Virus record (IMG/VR): IMGVR_UViG_3300002835_000131
Location: 1-64,000 of that record
Length of the DNA: 64,000 bases
Origin: a virus
Strand: one strand, 5' to 3'
Position 1 is the stretch's first letter. Every line of letters begins with the position of its first letter. The notes under the pieces were generated by a model. The model saw only the letters and a program-made list of their open reading frames with translations, had not been told where the DNA came from and did not search any database. Shown piece after piece: positions 20,313-30,758 of this stretch. The translations under genes and the position numbers were made by a program.

Positions 20313-23300
20313 TGAGTAAAATAGTTAATATACAACCAGTTAATCCTATAACATTTGAATATCAAACATATTCACCTCAGGATGAATCTTTAATATCTAG
20401 CTTTGAAGTCACTAATAATTTTAATGTTTCTTCAAGTTATATAGAGTATTTTATTTATGATTTAAATAATAATATTTTATATAGTAATGAAATTGGCTAT
20501 AGTGGTTATTCATTTCAAGGAGCAAATGTATTAACTATTGATCCTCAAATTGATTTAGAAACTCAAGGATATACAGAAGGTCAATACTATACAGTTTATA
20601 ATTTTTTAAATCCATTATTATCATCTAACGCTCTTAATCGTTATTATATTGATCAAATCAGTTCAGATAGAACTGAAATTAGATTAAACACTACTCAAAT
20701 ACCTAATATTGATGTTGTATCTTCTTCTTTAGAATTACAAATTCAAATTAGTCAATCTTTTGGAGGTTATAAAGATTTTTACTTAGATTTTGGATCAAAT
20801 CAACTTATTATTGCTAATAATGTATTATTAGATAATAGTAATCCAAATGATCCTACAGTATTAATTAAATTATATGATCCGCTTCCTTTAGATTTTAGTT
20901 TACAATCTCAATGTTGGGTAGTAGAAACAATAATTGAACCTTTAGCTTATCAAATTGAAATAACTCAAGTATTTCAACCATTAGATGAGTTTATACAATT
21001 AAAAGGACCTAATACTAATTTAAATATTAGTGATCAAATTAATAATTCAACTGATTATATTAATTATTCTTCATTAAAAGCTACAACCTCATTAAATAAT
21101 TCATCAAGTTTAAAATATCAATTAAATAGTTTACTTGCTGAAAAAGGAATTTCAATTAATATAGATTATAATAATTTTAGTAATTTTTGCAATTTTTCTT
21201 CAGCACAAACACGTATAGAAAATTTTTACTATAAATTAGTATTAATTGAACAATATAGTGTTAGTAGTAGTTATACAACAGGTTCAACTAATTATTATAC
21301 ATCAGGTAGTCAAACTATTTGGGATAGTAAAATAAATGATATTATAACTAATTTTGATGGTTATGAATATTTCTTATATTTTGACTCAGGAAGTAATTCA
21401 TGGCCTAAATCTAATAGTACTCCTCCTTATAATAATTTATCTACAAACGCTTCAGCTTCACAAGCTTGGTTAAATATTAAGTTAGTAGAGGCAGAAGAAT
21501 ATGATTTAGAAAATAGTAACAATTTAATTTATAGTATTCCTAGCTATCTATTAGATGACCCAGCAAACGCTCAATATGAATTATTCATTGAGATGATAGG
21601 TCAATACTTTGATGATATTTGGGTTTATATTAAAGATGTTACTAACAAATATAATGCTGACAACAGATTAAATTATGGAGTATCTAAAGACTTAGTAGCT
21701 CAAATATTAAGAGATTTAGGTGTTAAAATTTATCAAAACAATTTTTCAGTAGATAATTTATATACTGCTTTCTTAGGATTAACTAATTCAGGAAGTTTAT
21801 ATAATATTCCTAATATTACAAATACATTACCAGCTCCAACCGGTTTAGAGTATATTAACCTTATAGTTACCGCCTCTAACACAGCGTCTCTAGTAGGTAC
21901 AGATGATGTTAATAAAGAAACTTATAAGCGTATTTACCACAATTTACCATTCTTATTAAAGAAAAAAGGTTCATATGAGGGTTTAAGAGCATTAATTACT
22001 ACATACGGTATTCCTGAAACTATTTTAAGTATAAGTGAGTATGGTGGTAAAGATAAAAATCCTAATACATGGGATTATTTTAAACAAATTTACAATTATA
22101 ATTTAATTACTGGTTCTGGAGTAATAACTACCCCATGGACTTTAAATTCAAGTTGGGATACGTTAAATGCAACTAACACTCCTTCAACTGTACAATTTAG
22201 ATTTCAAACCCAAGGTTTACCTACTTCTAATATTCCATTATCTCAAAGTTTATGGCTTGTTAGAGCAGACGGAGTAGATGAAGGAGCAGGAATAGTATTA
22301 ACATATACAGGATCAGGATATACATCAGGATCATATAGCGGATCAATTCCTAACCCTTATAATCAATATGCTAATTTAGTATTTTATCCTTCTTATAATT
22401 CATTATCAACTACAGCTAGTGTTTATTTACCTTTCTTTGATGGTGGATGGTGGTCAGTGATGGTTACCCAAACTGGTTCTAATTACAATATATACGCAGG
22501 TAATAAAATATATCAAGGATTTGAAGGTAATACTATAGGATTTTTAGCTTCTTCATCAGTAAATTATGTAGGAGGATTATGGGAATCAGCTAGTGTAACT
22601 AGTTCATTCTATAATACAGATAATGAATATCCAGCTAATAGTTTAACTGGTTCATTACAAGAAATTAGATATTACACTCAACCTATATCAGTTAATAGAT
22701 TTGAAGATTATATAATGAATCCTCAATCTATTGAATCAGAAGATACACCTAATCAATTAGCTTTTAGAGCTTCATTAGGTGGAGAATTGTATACTGCTTC
22801 GTTATCAATACATCCTAAAGTAACTGGTTCTTGGATAGCTACATCTTCATTTGCTGGAGGTAATAATAGTTGGACTTCTAGTTTAACCCCATTATTTACT
22901 TCTAATACAGAATATGCTTACTATAATCAACCAGCAGTAGGTATTCAAAATCCTATCACTGATAAGATTAAAGTAGCAAGTATGATAATGCCTACAGGCA
23001 GTACTTTATCTCCTTATATTTCAATACAACAAAATCCTCCAATATCACAAAGTGTAACTAGAGATATTGATTATGTTGAAGTAGCATTTTCTCCTCAAGA
23101 TGAAATTAATATTGACATTTATGATCAATTAGGTTACTTTAATATTGGAGAATATATTGGTGATCCAAGATTAGTACCAACTAAAGAAGAATCATATCCT
23201 CCTTTAGATGATTTAAGAGACGCTTATTTTGAAAAATATACTAGCAACTATGATGAATGGGATTATATAAGACTTATTAAGTTCTTTGATAACTCATTAT

Positions 23301-24145
23301 TTAAAATGTTACAAGATTGGGTTCCTGCTAGAACAAGTTTAGCAGCAGGAGTTGTTGTAAAACAACACGTTTTAGAACGTAACAAATATCCATTACCTCA
23401 AGCTAATATTACCTCATCAATTGCCTTTATAGGTAGTGGATCAACTAATATTCCTTATTTAACTGAAAATATTTTAGTTACTGGTTCATCAGTTCAGATG
23501 GGTTATATTGAAGGAGGTGAAGGTGGATCAATTCGTAATTCTGAGAATTTAATATATACTTCATCATTTTTTAATTTAGCGGCCACTAATACTTTAACTT
23601 TAAATTTGGAGTTAACAGGACCAGTTCGTATCATTAGTAATATATCATCATCACAAGAAGCATTAACACCAGCAGTTATAAAATTTTATAATGGTGATGT
23701 TACTACAGATGAATTAATATATACAACATCATCATTACCACTTAATTATACATTAAATGAAATATTTAATATAACAAGTGGATATTTAACTATAAAAAAT
23801 GACAGTGATAATGCTAATATTAAATTTTCAAATGTTCTAATATATTCTGAACCGGCTTATTATACTGTGAATATAACACCAGTAGGTGATTTTGAACAAT
23901 TAGTAACTAATGAATTTGATTATAATGGTGAATTAGAAGGAACAAATTTAGAAGTAACTAATGGTGATTTAAATGGTAATAATACCTTTTTACAATATCC
24001 TAAAACTCCAACTAATTATTCTCCTGTATTTTACAATTCGAATACAGTATCAGCAGATATATTTTTATTAAATACAACAGTACCAGAATCAGGTCAAATA
24101 TATTTATTTTATGATACCGGTTCTACTTCATCTCCAGCAGACTAA
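20312..24145 (+). CDS. Very large baseplate/tail protein, 1277 aa
   Basis: No single family covers it. The N-terminal about 350 residues are beta-rich. Residues about 415-590 are helical and contain YHNLPFLLKKKGSYEGLRAL followed by GIPETILSISEYGG, which resembles P2 gpI-type tail proteins (an RKGT-type segment). Residues about 600-800 look like a lectin/concanavalin-like sandwich (GGWWSVMVTQTGSNYNIYAG). The C-terminus is again beta-rich. A wedge protein that links baseplate to fibres fits its size and place after gp25-gp6. No tail-sheath gene lies nearby. Confidence 0.6.
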   Translation: MSKIVNIQPVNPITFEYQTYSPQDESLISSFEVTNNFNVSSSYIEYFIYDLNNNILYSNEIGYSGYSFQGANVLTIDPQIDLETQGYTEGQYYTVYNFLNPLLSSNALNRYYIDQISSDRTEIRLNTTQIPNIDVVSSSLELQIQISQSFGGYKDFYLDFGSNQLIIANNVLLDNSNPNDPTVLIKLYDPLPLDFSLQSQCWVVETIIEPLAYQIEITQVFQPLDEFIQLKGPNTNLNISDQINNSTDYINYSSLKATTSLNNSSSLKYQLNSLLAEKGISINIDYNNFSNFCNFSSAQTRIENFYYKLVLIEQYSVSSSYTTGSTNYYTSGSQTIWDSKINDIITNFDGYEYFLYFDSGSNSWPKSNSTPPYNNLSTNASASQAWLNIKLVEAEEYDLENSNNLIYSIPSYLLDDPANAQYELFIEMIGQYFDDIWVYIKDVTNKYNADNRLNYGVSKDLVAQILRDLGVKIYQNNFSVDNLYTAFLGLTNSGSLYNIPNITNTLPAPTGLEYINLIVTASNTASLVGTDDVNKETYKRIYHNLPFLLKKKGSYEGLRALITTYGIPETILSISEYGGKDKNPNTWDYFKQIYNYNLITGSGVITTPWTLNSSWDTLNATNTPSTVQFRFQTQGLPTSNIPLSQSLWLVRADGVDEGAGIVLTYTGSGYTSGSYSGSIPNPYNQYANLVFYPSYNSLSTTASVYLPFFDGGWWSVMVTQTGSNYNIYAGNKIYQGFEGNTIGFLASSSVNYVGGLWESASVTSSFYNTDNEYPANSLTGSLQEIRYYTQPISVNRFEDYIMNPQSIESEDTPNQLAFRASLGGELYTASLSIHPKVTGSWIATSSFAGGNNSWTSSLTPLFTSNTEYAYYNQPAVGIQNPITDKIKVASMIMPTGSTLSPYISIQQNPPISQSVTRDIDYVEVAFSPQDEINIDIYDQLGYFNIGEYIGDPRLVPTKEESYPPLDDLRDAYFEKYTSNYDEWDYIRLIKFFDNSLFKMLQDWVPARTSLAAGVVVKQHVLERNKYPLPQANITSSIAFIGSGSTNIPYLTENILVTGSSVQMGYIEGGEGGSIRNSENLIYTSSFFNLAATNTLTLNLELTGPVRIISNISSSQEALTPAVIKFYNGDVTTDELIYTTSSLPLNYTLNEIFNITSGYLTIKNDSDNANIKFSNVLIYSEPAYYTVNITPVGDFEQLVTNEFDYNGELEGTNLEVTNGDLNGNNTFLQYPKTPTNYSPVFYNSNTVSADIFLLNTTVPESGQIYLFYDTGSTSSPAD

Positions 24146-24148
24146 TAT

Positions 24149-26581
24149 ATGGCATATACCCCCGTTTTTTCACAAGGTGTTAAATTTATTAAAATTGCTC
24201 GTATAGACGATCAAGGTAAGGATAATACTTTGTCTTTACAAGAATTAAATAGTATTAGAATTGACTATAGTGATACAGGTATAATAGAATATCCTGTCAC
24301 TTCAATTTCAAAATATAATACTTATTTCTTATTTGGGATAGCACCAACTAATGCTACTTCATCAGCTGATAATCAAGTACTAAATTATAGATTTTCAGCT
24401 TCGTATACTAGAGATTTTGCAGTTGGTACAACATATATTTTAAATAATTATATACCTTATGGATCTGAAGCTTATGATAATTTAGGATATTTTGATATGA
24501 GTAATGGTAGATACACATTAGGAAATCAACCTAATATACCTATCATTATAAAAGTGTCAGCTTCTGTTACTTCATCAGCAGATGAAGTTACCTCTGTTTT
24601 ACGTATAGTTTCTAATCTTAATGGAATTGTAGCTTCACAAAGTTATTTTTTCCCTACAGGAAATCCTAGAACTATAATGACATCATCATTTACAACAGTC
24701 CCAATAACTGGAGAATATTTTTATTTAACTTTTTCTCCTGGAGCTGATGCTCAATTTACAGGAAGTTATTTTGCTACTCAATCAGTACCACCTACAGCTT
24801 CTGTTTCAGATTTAGTTGTTTTACAACCATATATTGATGAAAATTTTTATGTTAGTGAATATAATGTATTAGCAGGAAATGCTGTTATACCTCGCTATAG
24901 TGAACTTTATATGGATGTAGATTATTCTACTAATATTGTACAAGCTGTAAACCAAGTACAAATCATATCAGGATCAGCAACTAGAGCAGCAGTACAAGAC
25001 TCAAACTATACAACATTTGCTAACACTAGTCCAAGATATATTGGTAAAGAATTATCTTCAGCGGCTATAAATGTATGGACAGAAGGTGATATATCTTATG
25101 GTAAAGTACCTAATGTAAGTAATCCTGAAGTAAATTTTGTTTCATTTAAAAGTTTAAATGGTACTTCACCTCAATGGGGTAATAATAATGTTGATTTAAC
25201 TCAAGTTAATATTGAATATATTATTGATAGTAATAATAATCTCACAAAACCTATTAATGATACTGACAATATAAATTTAAATACAATTCGCCAAACATTT
25301 CCAGAATCAACACCTTCAATAAATAATAGAACACATAATCAATCTAATGCTTCTCTTTTTTTAAATAATGTAGAAGTATCAGGATCTGATTTATCAACAC
25401 TAAATGGTCAGTGGCCTCTTTTTAAAAGTGGATATAGAATTGAACCTATTTTATATACACAAACTGCTAGTTATGATGTTAGTGGTAATGTAACAGGATT
25501 TGGTTACACAACAACAATGTCATTTGTTCAAGGAGAACAAGGTCCTAATGTGACTAAAAATGATTATATGATGTATGCGGCAGGTACAGAAGATATAATA
25601 ACCCCTAGCCAACCCCTTTCAGTAGGAATGGCATTACCTGCTGGACTTCATTTTACCTCTGTAAATATAGGATCTTCAGGAAGTTTACGTGATAATATTT
25701 TTATCGCTTATTCTGGTAGTATTTATAATCCTACAGGATCTTTAACTAATTTAAAAACAGAAGGATATATTTTAGATTTTCGTGTTAAATTAGTATCTAA
25801 TACTATTACTGCTGTTACAGTCACTTATGCTTTACAAAAATCAATTAATGGAGGATCTAGTTGGAGTGATTTAGCGACAACTCAAGTTAATTATGCTTTT
25901 ACCCCTCAAAACGTAAAGGATTTAGGAGTTAGTAGAGACGCTAATATTTTTTATCAAGAACGTAATGCCACAACTTCTTCATTATATAGAGTAGCTGTTA
26001 CCAGTACTGAAGTATTTAAATATGATTCACCTCCCCAAGCCATACCTACTCAAAGTCCAGTATATTTAAATAATAATTCATATTTTTGGATAACTCAATA
26101 CCCAGCTCCAAATACTGGTTTAGCAAAAGCTCCATTTTGGACAACAGGTTCATCCGCTAATATATTATTAGCTAGTACAGCATCTGAAGGTTTAAATATT
26201 TATAGAAATCAAAAACAAAAAGATATAGCAAATAGTGGATTTAAACCTATTAACTTAGATTTTGAACCTCAAATATATGATGAAATTCGATTTGAAGGAT
26301 TAGAACAATTATCATTTATTATTACTACTGTTACTGAATCAGCTAATAACCAAATGATACTTAATTTAGATCAAGAAATACCAAATGGAGTTAACTTAGA
26401 TCGTTTCTTATTAAGACGATATGTAGATGATCCATCAAGTATTTTACTTAATGTAAATTATCCATTGCAAGATAAAAGTGGTAGTTCTAGTAGTACAGGT
26501 AATGGTATTTTAAAACCACAATATGTTACTAAAGAAGTAGACACAATAATTCAAAATATACTAACTCAAAATTTAATATAA
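24149..26581 (+). CDS. Large tail-fibre-like virion protein, 810 aa
   Basis: No family is recognised. Almost entirely beta-rich with high Ser/Thr/Asn/Tyr content and repeated YxxS and GSG turns, as in phage fibre and outer baseplate proteins. It begins MAYTPVFSQGVKFIKIARID. Three nt separate it from the 1277-aa gene, and a late-type box follows it. Receptor binding or fibre connection are likely roles by position. Confidence 0.55.
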   Translation: MAYTPVFSQGVKFIKIARIDDQGKDNTLSLQELNSIRIDYSDTGIIEYPVTSISKYNTYFLFGIAPTNATSSADNQVLNYRFSASYTRDFAVGTTYILNNYIPYGSEAYDNLGYFDMSNGRYTLGNQPNIPIIIKVSASVTSSADEVTSVLRIVSNLNGIVASQSYFFPTGNPRTIMTSSFTTVPITGEYFYLTFSPGADAQFTGSYFATQSVPPTASVSDLVVLQPYIDENFYVSEYNVLAGNAVIPRYSELYMDVDYSTNIVQAVNQVQIISGSATRAAVQDSNYTTFANTSPRYIGKELSSAAINVWTEGDISYGKVPNVSNPEVNFVSFKSLNGTSPQWGNNNVDLTQVNIEYIIDSNNNLTKPINDTDNINLNTIRQTFPESTPSINNRTHNQSNASLFLNNVEVSGSDLSTLNGQWPLFKSGYRIEPILYTQTASYDVSGNVTGFGYTTTMSFVQGEQGPNVTKNDYMMYAAGTEDIITPSQPLSVGMALPAGLHFTSVNIGSSGSLRDNIFIAYSGSIYNPTGSLTNLKTEGYILDFRVKLVSNTITAVTVTYALQKSINGGSSWSDLATTQVNYAFTPQNVKDLGVSRDANIFYQERNATTSSLYRVAVTSTEVFKYDSPPQAIPTQSPVYLNNNSYFWITQYPAPNTGLAKAPFWTTGSSANILLASTASEGLNIYRNQKQKDIANSGFKPINLDFEPQIYDEIRFEGLEQLSFIITTVTESANNQMILNLDQEIPNGVNLDRFLLRRYVDDPSSILLNVNYPLQDKSGSSSSTGNGILKPQYVTKEVDTIIQNILTQNLI

Positions 26582-26596
26582 AATAAAATTTGTATA

Positions 26597-26604
26597 TATT
26601 TATA
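26597..26604 (+). promoter_or_regulatory. Candidate late promoter TATTTATA
   Basis: TATTTATA at 26597-26604 in the 39-nt gap before the ATG at 26621. Confidence 0.5.
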
Positions 26605-26620
26605 ACAAAAATAATAACCA

Positions 26621-27280
26621 ATGGGATATTTAAATAATACTATAGTAACAGTTGACGCGATATTAACAACAACAGGTCGTCAGTTACTAGCTCAAAACGA
26701 CGGAACGTTTAGAATCACACAATTTGCTTTAGCTGATGATGAAATTGATTATACTTTATATAATCCAAACAATCCATCAGGTTCTGCTTACTATGGTCAA
26801 GCAATTGAAAACATGCCTTTATTAGAAGCGTTTGCTGAAACTACTCAAACTATGAAATATAAGTTAGTAACTTTACCTCGTGGTACAGCTAGATTACCTA
26901 TATTATCAGTACCTCCTTCAATTAGTTTACCACAAGGTGCTTCACAAGCAATTTCACCTCAAACATTAAATTATTTAGGAGCTAACACAGTTGAACCATC
27001 AGGATACACATTTACAATCTCAGATGTTAGATTATTTTCTACATTTGAAGGTGTAGGAGTTAATTCACCCGCTGTAACAGCATTAAATGTATCTAATTCA
27101 ACTACAACATTAGGTACAACAATATCTCAAACAGTAGTAGGAACAGTACTTAATTTAAGAGCTACAACAGTGAACACATTATTCCAAACTTATACTCAAT
27201 TACAAGCTACATTAACAATAGTAGGTAGAGATAGTGGTGCAAGACAAACAATCCCAGTAACAGTAACAAAAACAGCTTAA
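26621..27280 (+). CDS. Conserved virion protein with Ig-like domain, 219 aa
   Basis: MGYLNNTIVTVDAILTTTGR and FRITQFALADDEIDYTLYNP are signatures of a conserved structural protein I recall from many environmental T4-like phages. The C-terminal half (residues about 105-217) reads as one immunoglobulin-like beta sandwich ending TIPVTVTKTA. The exact location in the virion is not established. First gene of a three-gene late unit. Confidence 0.65.
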   Translation: MGYLNNTIVTVDAILTTTGRQLLAQNDGTFRITQFALADDEIDYTLYNPNNPSGSAYYGQAIENMPLLEAFAETTQTMKYKLVTLPRGTARLPILSVPPSISLPQGASQAISPQTLNYLGANTVEPSGYTFTISDVRLFSTFEGVGVNSPAVTALNVSNSTTTLGTTISQTVVGTVLNLRATTVNTLFQTYTQLQATLTIVGRDSGARQTIPVTVTKTA

Positions 27281-27290
27281 TATATAACAT

Positions 27291-28325
27291 ATGTCTTTTA
27301 ATAGATTAGATCCATCAGATTTTGTAGTAAGTTCAGACTCAATAACAGCAACGTTATGGACTGGAGCTATACCTACATTAACTACATTTTTTACTTCATC
27401 AGTTCAAGAAGCTGGTTCAAGTGGAGATTATTATTTAAATGTTTTTCAAGCTGATCCTCAAACATCATCTACTGCATCAATTCAATTTGCGGTAGCTTAT
27501 GGTAACTCAGCCGGAAGCGGAAGTACATTATATAACTCAGCAGTAAATGGATTATCACCTACTTCAACAGTTTATGGTCAATACCAAAATATAGTATTAG
27601 GAGATGAAAATACAAATTTTGTATTTGGAGCATTTACTTCTTCACAATTTTGGGCTATATCATTTGAAAGAGCAAGATATAAACAATCATTATTCCCTGG
27701 TTCTTTAACATTAGAATTATCAGGTAGTTTAGGAGTTATATCTTTAACTGATAATAGTAATTATGTTGCTTCTCAAACATTTAATGAAGCTGGTAGGGTA
27801 TTTCAATTAATTTCAGGTTCAGCAGGTGTTAAAGTAACTACAGCATCTACAACAACTGATGGATTTAGTTTAAACTCAGGTTCATATGGTTGGTTATTAC
27901 CAGATATTGGAACTATTTTATTAAACCCAGCAGCATTAAGTGGCTCAGTAGCTTCAGGTGGTATTGGATTAAATTATAGTATAGTATCAAATTCAACAGG
28001 TAGTAATAATCAAAAATTATATAGAGCCATAAGTGGTTCAACAGCCGCTACATTTACAATTAATTCTCAAGAAACAATTACTTCAGATTTTATATTTGTA
28101 AGACCTAGAAGTGCAGAATTTAATTACTCAGAAAATCCATCATTCATTTCAGGTTCAACAGGTGAGGTATTATATCCTTCATTTATTAATAACCCACAAA
28201 CTTACATTACAACAGTAGGTTTATATAACGATACTAACGAATTATTAGCGGTAGCAAAATTATCTAGACCATTATTAAAAGACTTTACAAAAGAAGCTCT
28301 TATTAGAGTAAAATTAGATTTCTAA
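27291..28325 (+). CDS. Tail-associated protein, paralogue A, 344 aa
   Basis: Beta-rich protein beginning MSFNRLDPSDFVVSSDSITA. The last about 75 residues (FNYSENPSF ... YITTVGLYNDTNELLAVAKL) share a motif with the next gene's C-terminus. This suggests a common attachment domain and variable N-terminal bodies. Probably a virion surface protein. Confidence 0.6.
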   Translation: MSFNRLDPSDFVVSSDSITATLWTGAIPTLTTFFTSSVQEAGSSGDYYLNVFQADPQTSSTASIQFAVAYGNSAGSGSTLYNSAVNGLSPTSTVYGQYQNIVLGDENTNFVFGAFTSSQFWAISFERARYKQSLFPGSLTLELSGSLGVISLTDNSNYVASQTFNEAGRVFQLISGSAGVKVTTASTTTDGFSLNSGSYGWLLPDIGTILLNPAALSGSVASGGIGLNYSIVSNSTGSNNQKLYRAISGSTAATFTINSQETITSDFIFVRPRSAEFNYSENPSFISGSTGEVLYPSFINNPQTYITTVGLYNDTNELLAVAKLSRPLLKDFTKEALIRVKLDF

Positions 28326-28328
28326 TGA

Positions 28329-29333
28329 ATGGGCGCTTACAAACAATTTTTAGCATCTGATATCGTAGTAACTCCCTTCGAAGTGAATAAAGCATTCAAC
28401 TTCGAGGGAGCAGCCGCATTAACTGCTTCTGGTGTTGGAATTGATAGATTTTTAGGAACTAATATAACAGGAGCTTTTAATCTTGCTTCTGCTCCTACAA
28501 CAGGACAAGTATCAACTCAATATCAAAGTTTAGTATATAATTCAATTAAAGAATTATATTATACAAACTACTTAAGTTCAAGTTATGGTGATAATGTAAA
28601 TACAGCTAGTTTAATACCTGGAGCTGATACAGCAGGAGATAGATATGTTGGTACCACACAAACACCTAACTATTTTAACTACTTACAAACTACATTAACT
28701 TACCAAAGATATTTTCCTACAGGTTCAAATGATATTATAGGTGTTATATCTATTCCTTCACGTTTATTTGGAGATTATATTCAACCTAAGTCATTTGTTT
28801 ATACTACACCTAGTGGTAGCATAACAGATGATGGAGAAGGTAATATAATAGATGAAAACTTAGAAATTATAGGTAATATATTTTATTATCAAGGACTTAT
28901 AACTATTACAACTTCTAATCCTATAGGATATGGATTTGTAACTTATGGTAATACACTTTATGGTGGTCAAGCAGGAGATAATACTTCAATTTTAGAATAT
29001 GTTACTGGTAGCAATATAACTTGTTCATTCTCTAGTTCATATAAAATATATGAAACACAATATAAATGTACAATGAGAGAAAATGAATTTAATTTTTCTC
29101 AAAATCCAAGTTTATCCTCAGGTAGTACATTAATATCAAGTTCAATGGGTACTTTCTTTACTCCAGGACAATATTTAACAGATAACGTAACAGGTTCTTA
29201 TTTTTCACCTTATGTAACAACAGTAGGTTTATATGATGAAAATCAAAACTTATTAGCAGTAGGAAAACTATCCCAACCCTTACCTGTATCACCTACTACA
29301 GATACAACAATATTAATTAATTTAGACAGATAA
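28329..29333 (+). CDS. Tail-associated protein, paralogue B, 334 aa
   Basis: Beta-rich. It begins MGAYKQFLASDIVVTPFEVN and its C-terminus (EFNFSQNPSL ... YVTTVGLYDENQNLLAVGKL) is homologous by eye to that of the preceding gene, including the final PL....I.INLD(R/F) strand. The N-terminal parts differ. Overlaps the GIY-YIG gene by one nt (TAATG). Confidence 0.6.
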   Translation: MGAYKQFLASDIVVTPFEVNKAFNFEGAAALTASGVGIDRFLGTNITGAFNLASAPTTGQVSTQYQSLVYNSIKELYYTNYLSSSYGDNVNTASLIPGADTAGDRYVGTTQTPNYFNYLQTTLTYQRYFPTGSNDIIGVISIPSRLFGDYIQPKSFVYTTPSGSITDDGEGNIIDENLEIIGNIFYYQGLITITTSNPIGYGFVTYGNTLYGGQAGDNTSILEYVTGSNITCSFSSSYKIYETQYKCTMRENEFNFSQNPSLSSGSTLISSSMGTFFTPGQYLTDNVTGSYFSPYVTTVGLYDENQNLLAVGKLSQPLPVSPTTDTTILINLDR

Positions 29334-29791
29334 TGTTAACATTACCAACTTGGGTTTACAATAGTAAACCCATCACTAACCTCAACGATTTTCCTAAAGA
29401 TACATTTGGATTTATTTATATAGTTAAAAATACTGATACTAATAAATCTTATATAGGTAAAAAAGTATTATACCATAATAAAAAAGTAAAATTAGGTAAA
29501 AAAGAAGTAGCCGAATTAACTGGTGTTGGCCGTAAACCAACTACTAAAATAATAACCAAAGAATCAGATTGGGAAACATATTACGGCTCTAATAAAGAAG
29601 TAATGCAATTAATTAAAGACGGTAAACAAGATTTGTTCACTCGCACTATAATTAAATTAGCACCTAATAAAAAATTACTAACTTACTACGAAACACAAGC
29701 CTTATTTACATATAAAGTATTAGAACACCCAGAATCATTCTATAATGATAATATATTAGGTAAGTTCTTTACTAAGGACTTTACACTATAG
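29333..29791 (+). CDS. GIY-YIG endonuclease, Seg-like
   Basis: 152 aa. FGFIYIVKNTDTNKSYIGKK (residues about 26-45) is the GIY-YIG core, followed by SDWETYYGSN (about 82) and a Glu in YYETQALFTYKV (about 123) that can serve as the catalytic Glu. Relatives include T4 Seg homing endonucleases and free-standing phage GIY-YIG nucleases. It is directly coupled to a tail gene and precedes the primase, a typical place for a mobile endonuclease. Confidence 0.8.
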   Translation: MLTLPTWVYNSKPITNLNDFPKDTFGFIYIVKNTDTNKSYIGKKVLYHNKKVKLGKKEVAELTGVGRKPTTKIITKESDWETYYGSNKEVMQLIKDGKQDLFTRTIIKLAPNKKLLTYYETQALFTYKVLEHPESFYNDNILGKFFTKDFTL

Positions 29792-29823
29792 TTTGGCTTT
29801 TTAACCATTCTTTCGTATAATAT
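29792..29823 (+). promoter_or_regulatory. Promoter P19, leaderless configuration
   Basis: TTTG at 29792-29795, 20-nt spacer, TATAATAT at 29816-29823, then GAGGT and the primase ATG at 29829, five nt after the box. Confidence 0.75.
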
Positions 29824-29828
29824 GAGGT

Positions 29829-30758
29829 ATGGTAAATCAACTACTTGTAAATTTAGTAAACTCGGTTTTAGGCATTAGTAAATCTACATCAAAAGGCAAC
29901 TACGCGTATCATTGTCCTTTCTGTAATCACCATAAACCTAAGTTAGAAATCAATTTTACTGAATCAGATAAAAGTGAAAATCCATGGCATTGTTGGAGTT
30001 GTAATAAAAAAGGTAAATCATTAATTAATTTATTTAAAGCAATACATGCTGATCCTGATAAGTTAGCAGAACTAAGACCATTAGTTAAATACACATCAGG
30101 CGAAAAAATAGTACAAACTGCAACTATTTTAAAATTACCTCAAGAATTTAAACCATTAACTAATATATCTGATAGTAATATTATAGGTAAACATGCTTTA
30201 AATTATATTAAAAAACGAGGTATAACAGAAGATGATATATTAAAATATAATATAGGTTATTGTGAGGGTGGTAAATTTAATAAAATGATTATTTTACCAT
30301 CATATGATGCTACGGGCAAATTAAATTACTTTACTGCTCGTAACTTTGATAAAACATCAAGTCTTAAATATAAGAATCCAGATGTGTCACGTAACGTTAT
30401 ACCATTCGAACTGTTTATAAACTGGAATACACCGATTATACTGTGCGAAGGAATGTTTGACGCCATTGCTATTAAACGAAATGTTATACCGTTATTAGGC
30501 AAGAATATACAGTCTACGTTGATGTTAAAGCTAGTAGCATCATCTGTTAAGAAAATTTACGTAGCTTTAGATAGAGACGCATTAAGAGAAGCATTACAAT
30601 TTTGTGAACAATTAATAAATGAAGGCAAAGAAGTATATTTAGTAGATTTAGATGGTAAAGATCCAAGCGAATTAGGATTTAGACATTTTACTGAATTAAT
30701 ACAGAACACCTATCCCCTAACCTTTTCAGGCTTGCTTGAAAAAAAATTATCATTATGA
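29829..30758 (+). CDS. DNA primase (CHC2 zinc finger and Toprim)
   Basis: 309 aa. The N-terminal zinc-binding motif is HCPFCNHHK (Cys about 29, 32) with WHCWSCNKKG (Cys about 55, 58). The Toprim domain has CEGMFDAIAIK (about 205) and ALDRDA (about 246) followed by YLVDLDGKDPSELG. This is the layout of bacterial-type and T4 gp61-like primases that lay down RNA primers for lagging-strand synthesis, without the helicase part. It has its own promoter inside the late region. A 4-nt ATGA overlap links it to the RecB-like gene. Confidence 0.88.
   Translation: MVNQLLVNLVNSVLGISKSTSKGNYAYHCPFCNHHKPKLEINFTESDKSENPWHCWSCNKKGKSLINLFKAIHADPDKLAELRPLVKYTSGEKIVQTATILKLPQEFKPLTNISDSNIIGKHALNYIKKRGITEDDILKYNIGYCEGGKFNKMIILPSYDATGKLNYFTARNFDKTSSLKYKNPDVSRNVIPFELFINWNTPIILCEGMFDAIAIKRNVIPLLGKNIQSTLMLKLVASSVKKIYVALDRDALREALQFCEQLINEGKEVYLVDLDGKDPSELGFRHFTELIQNTYPLTFSGLLEKKLSL

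Noticed and set aside
20312-29333. Tail sheath and tube genes (gp18, gp19)
   Set aside because: Looked for between terminase and portal and in the tail block. No protein with sheath or tube motifs is seen, so they probably lie outside the window.
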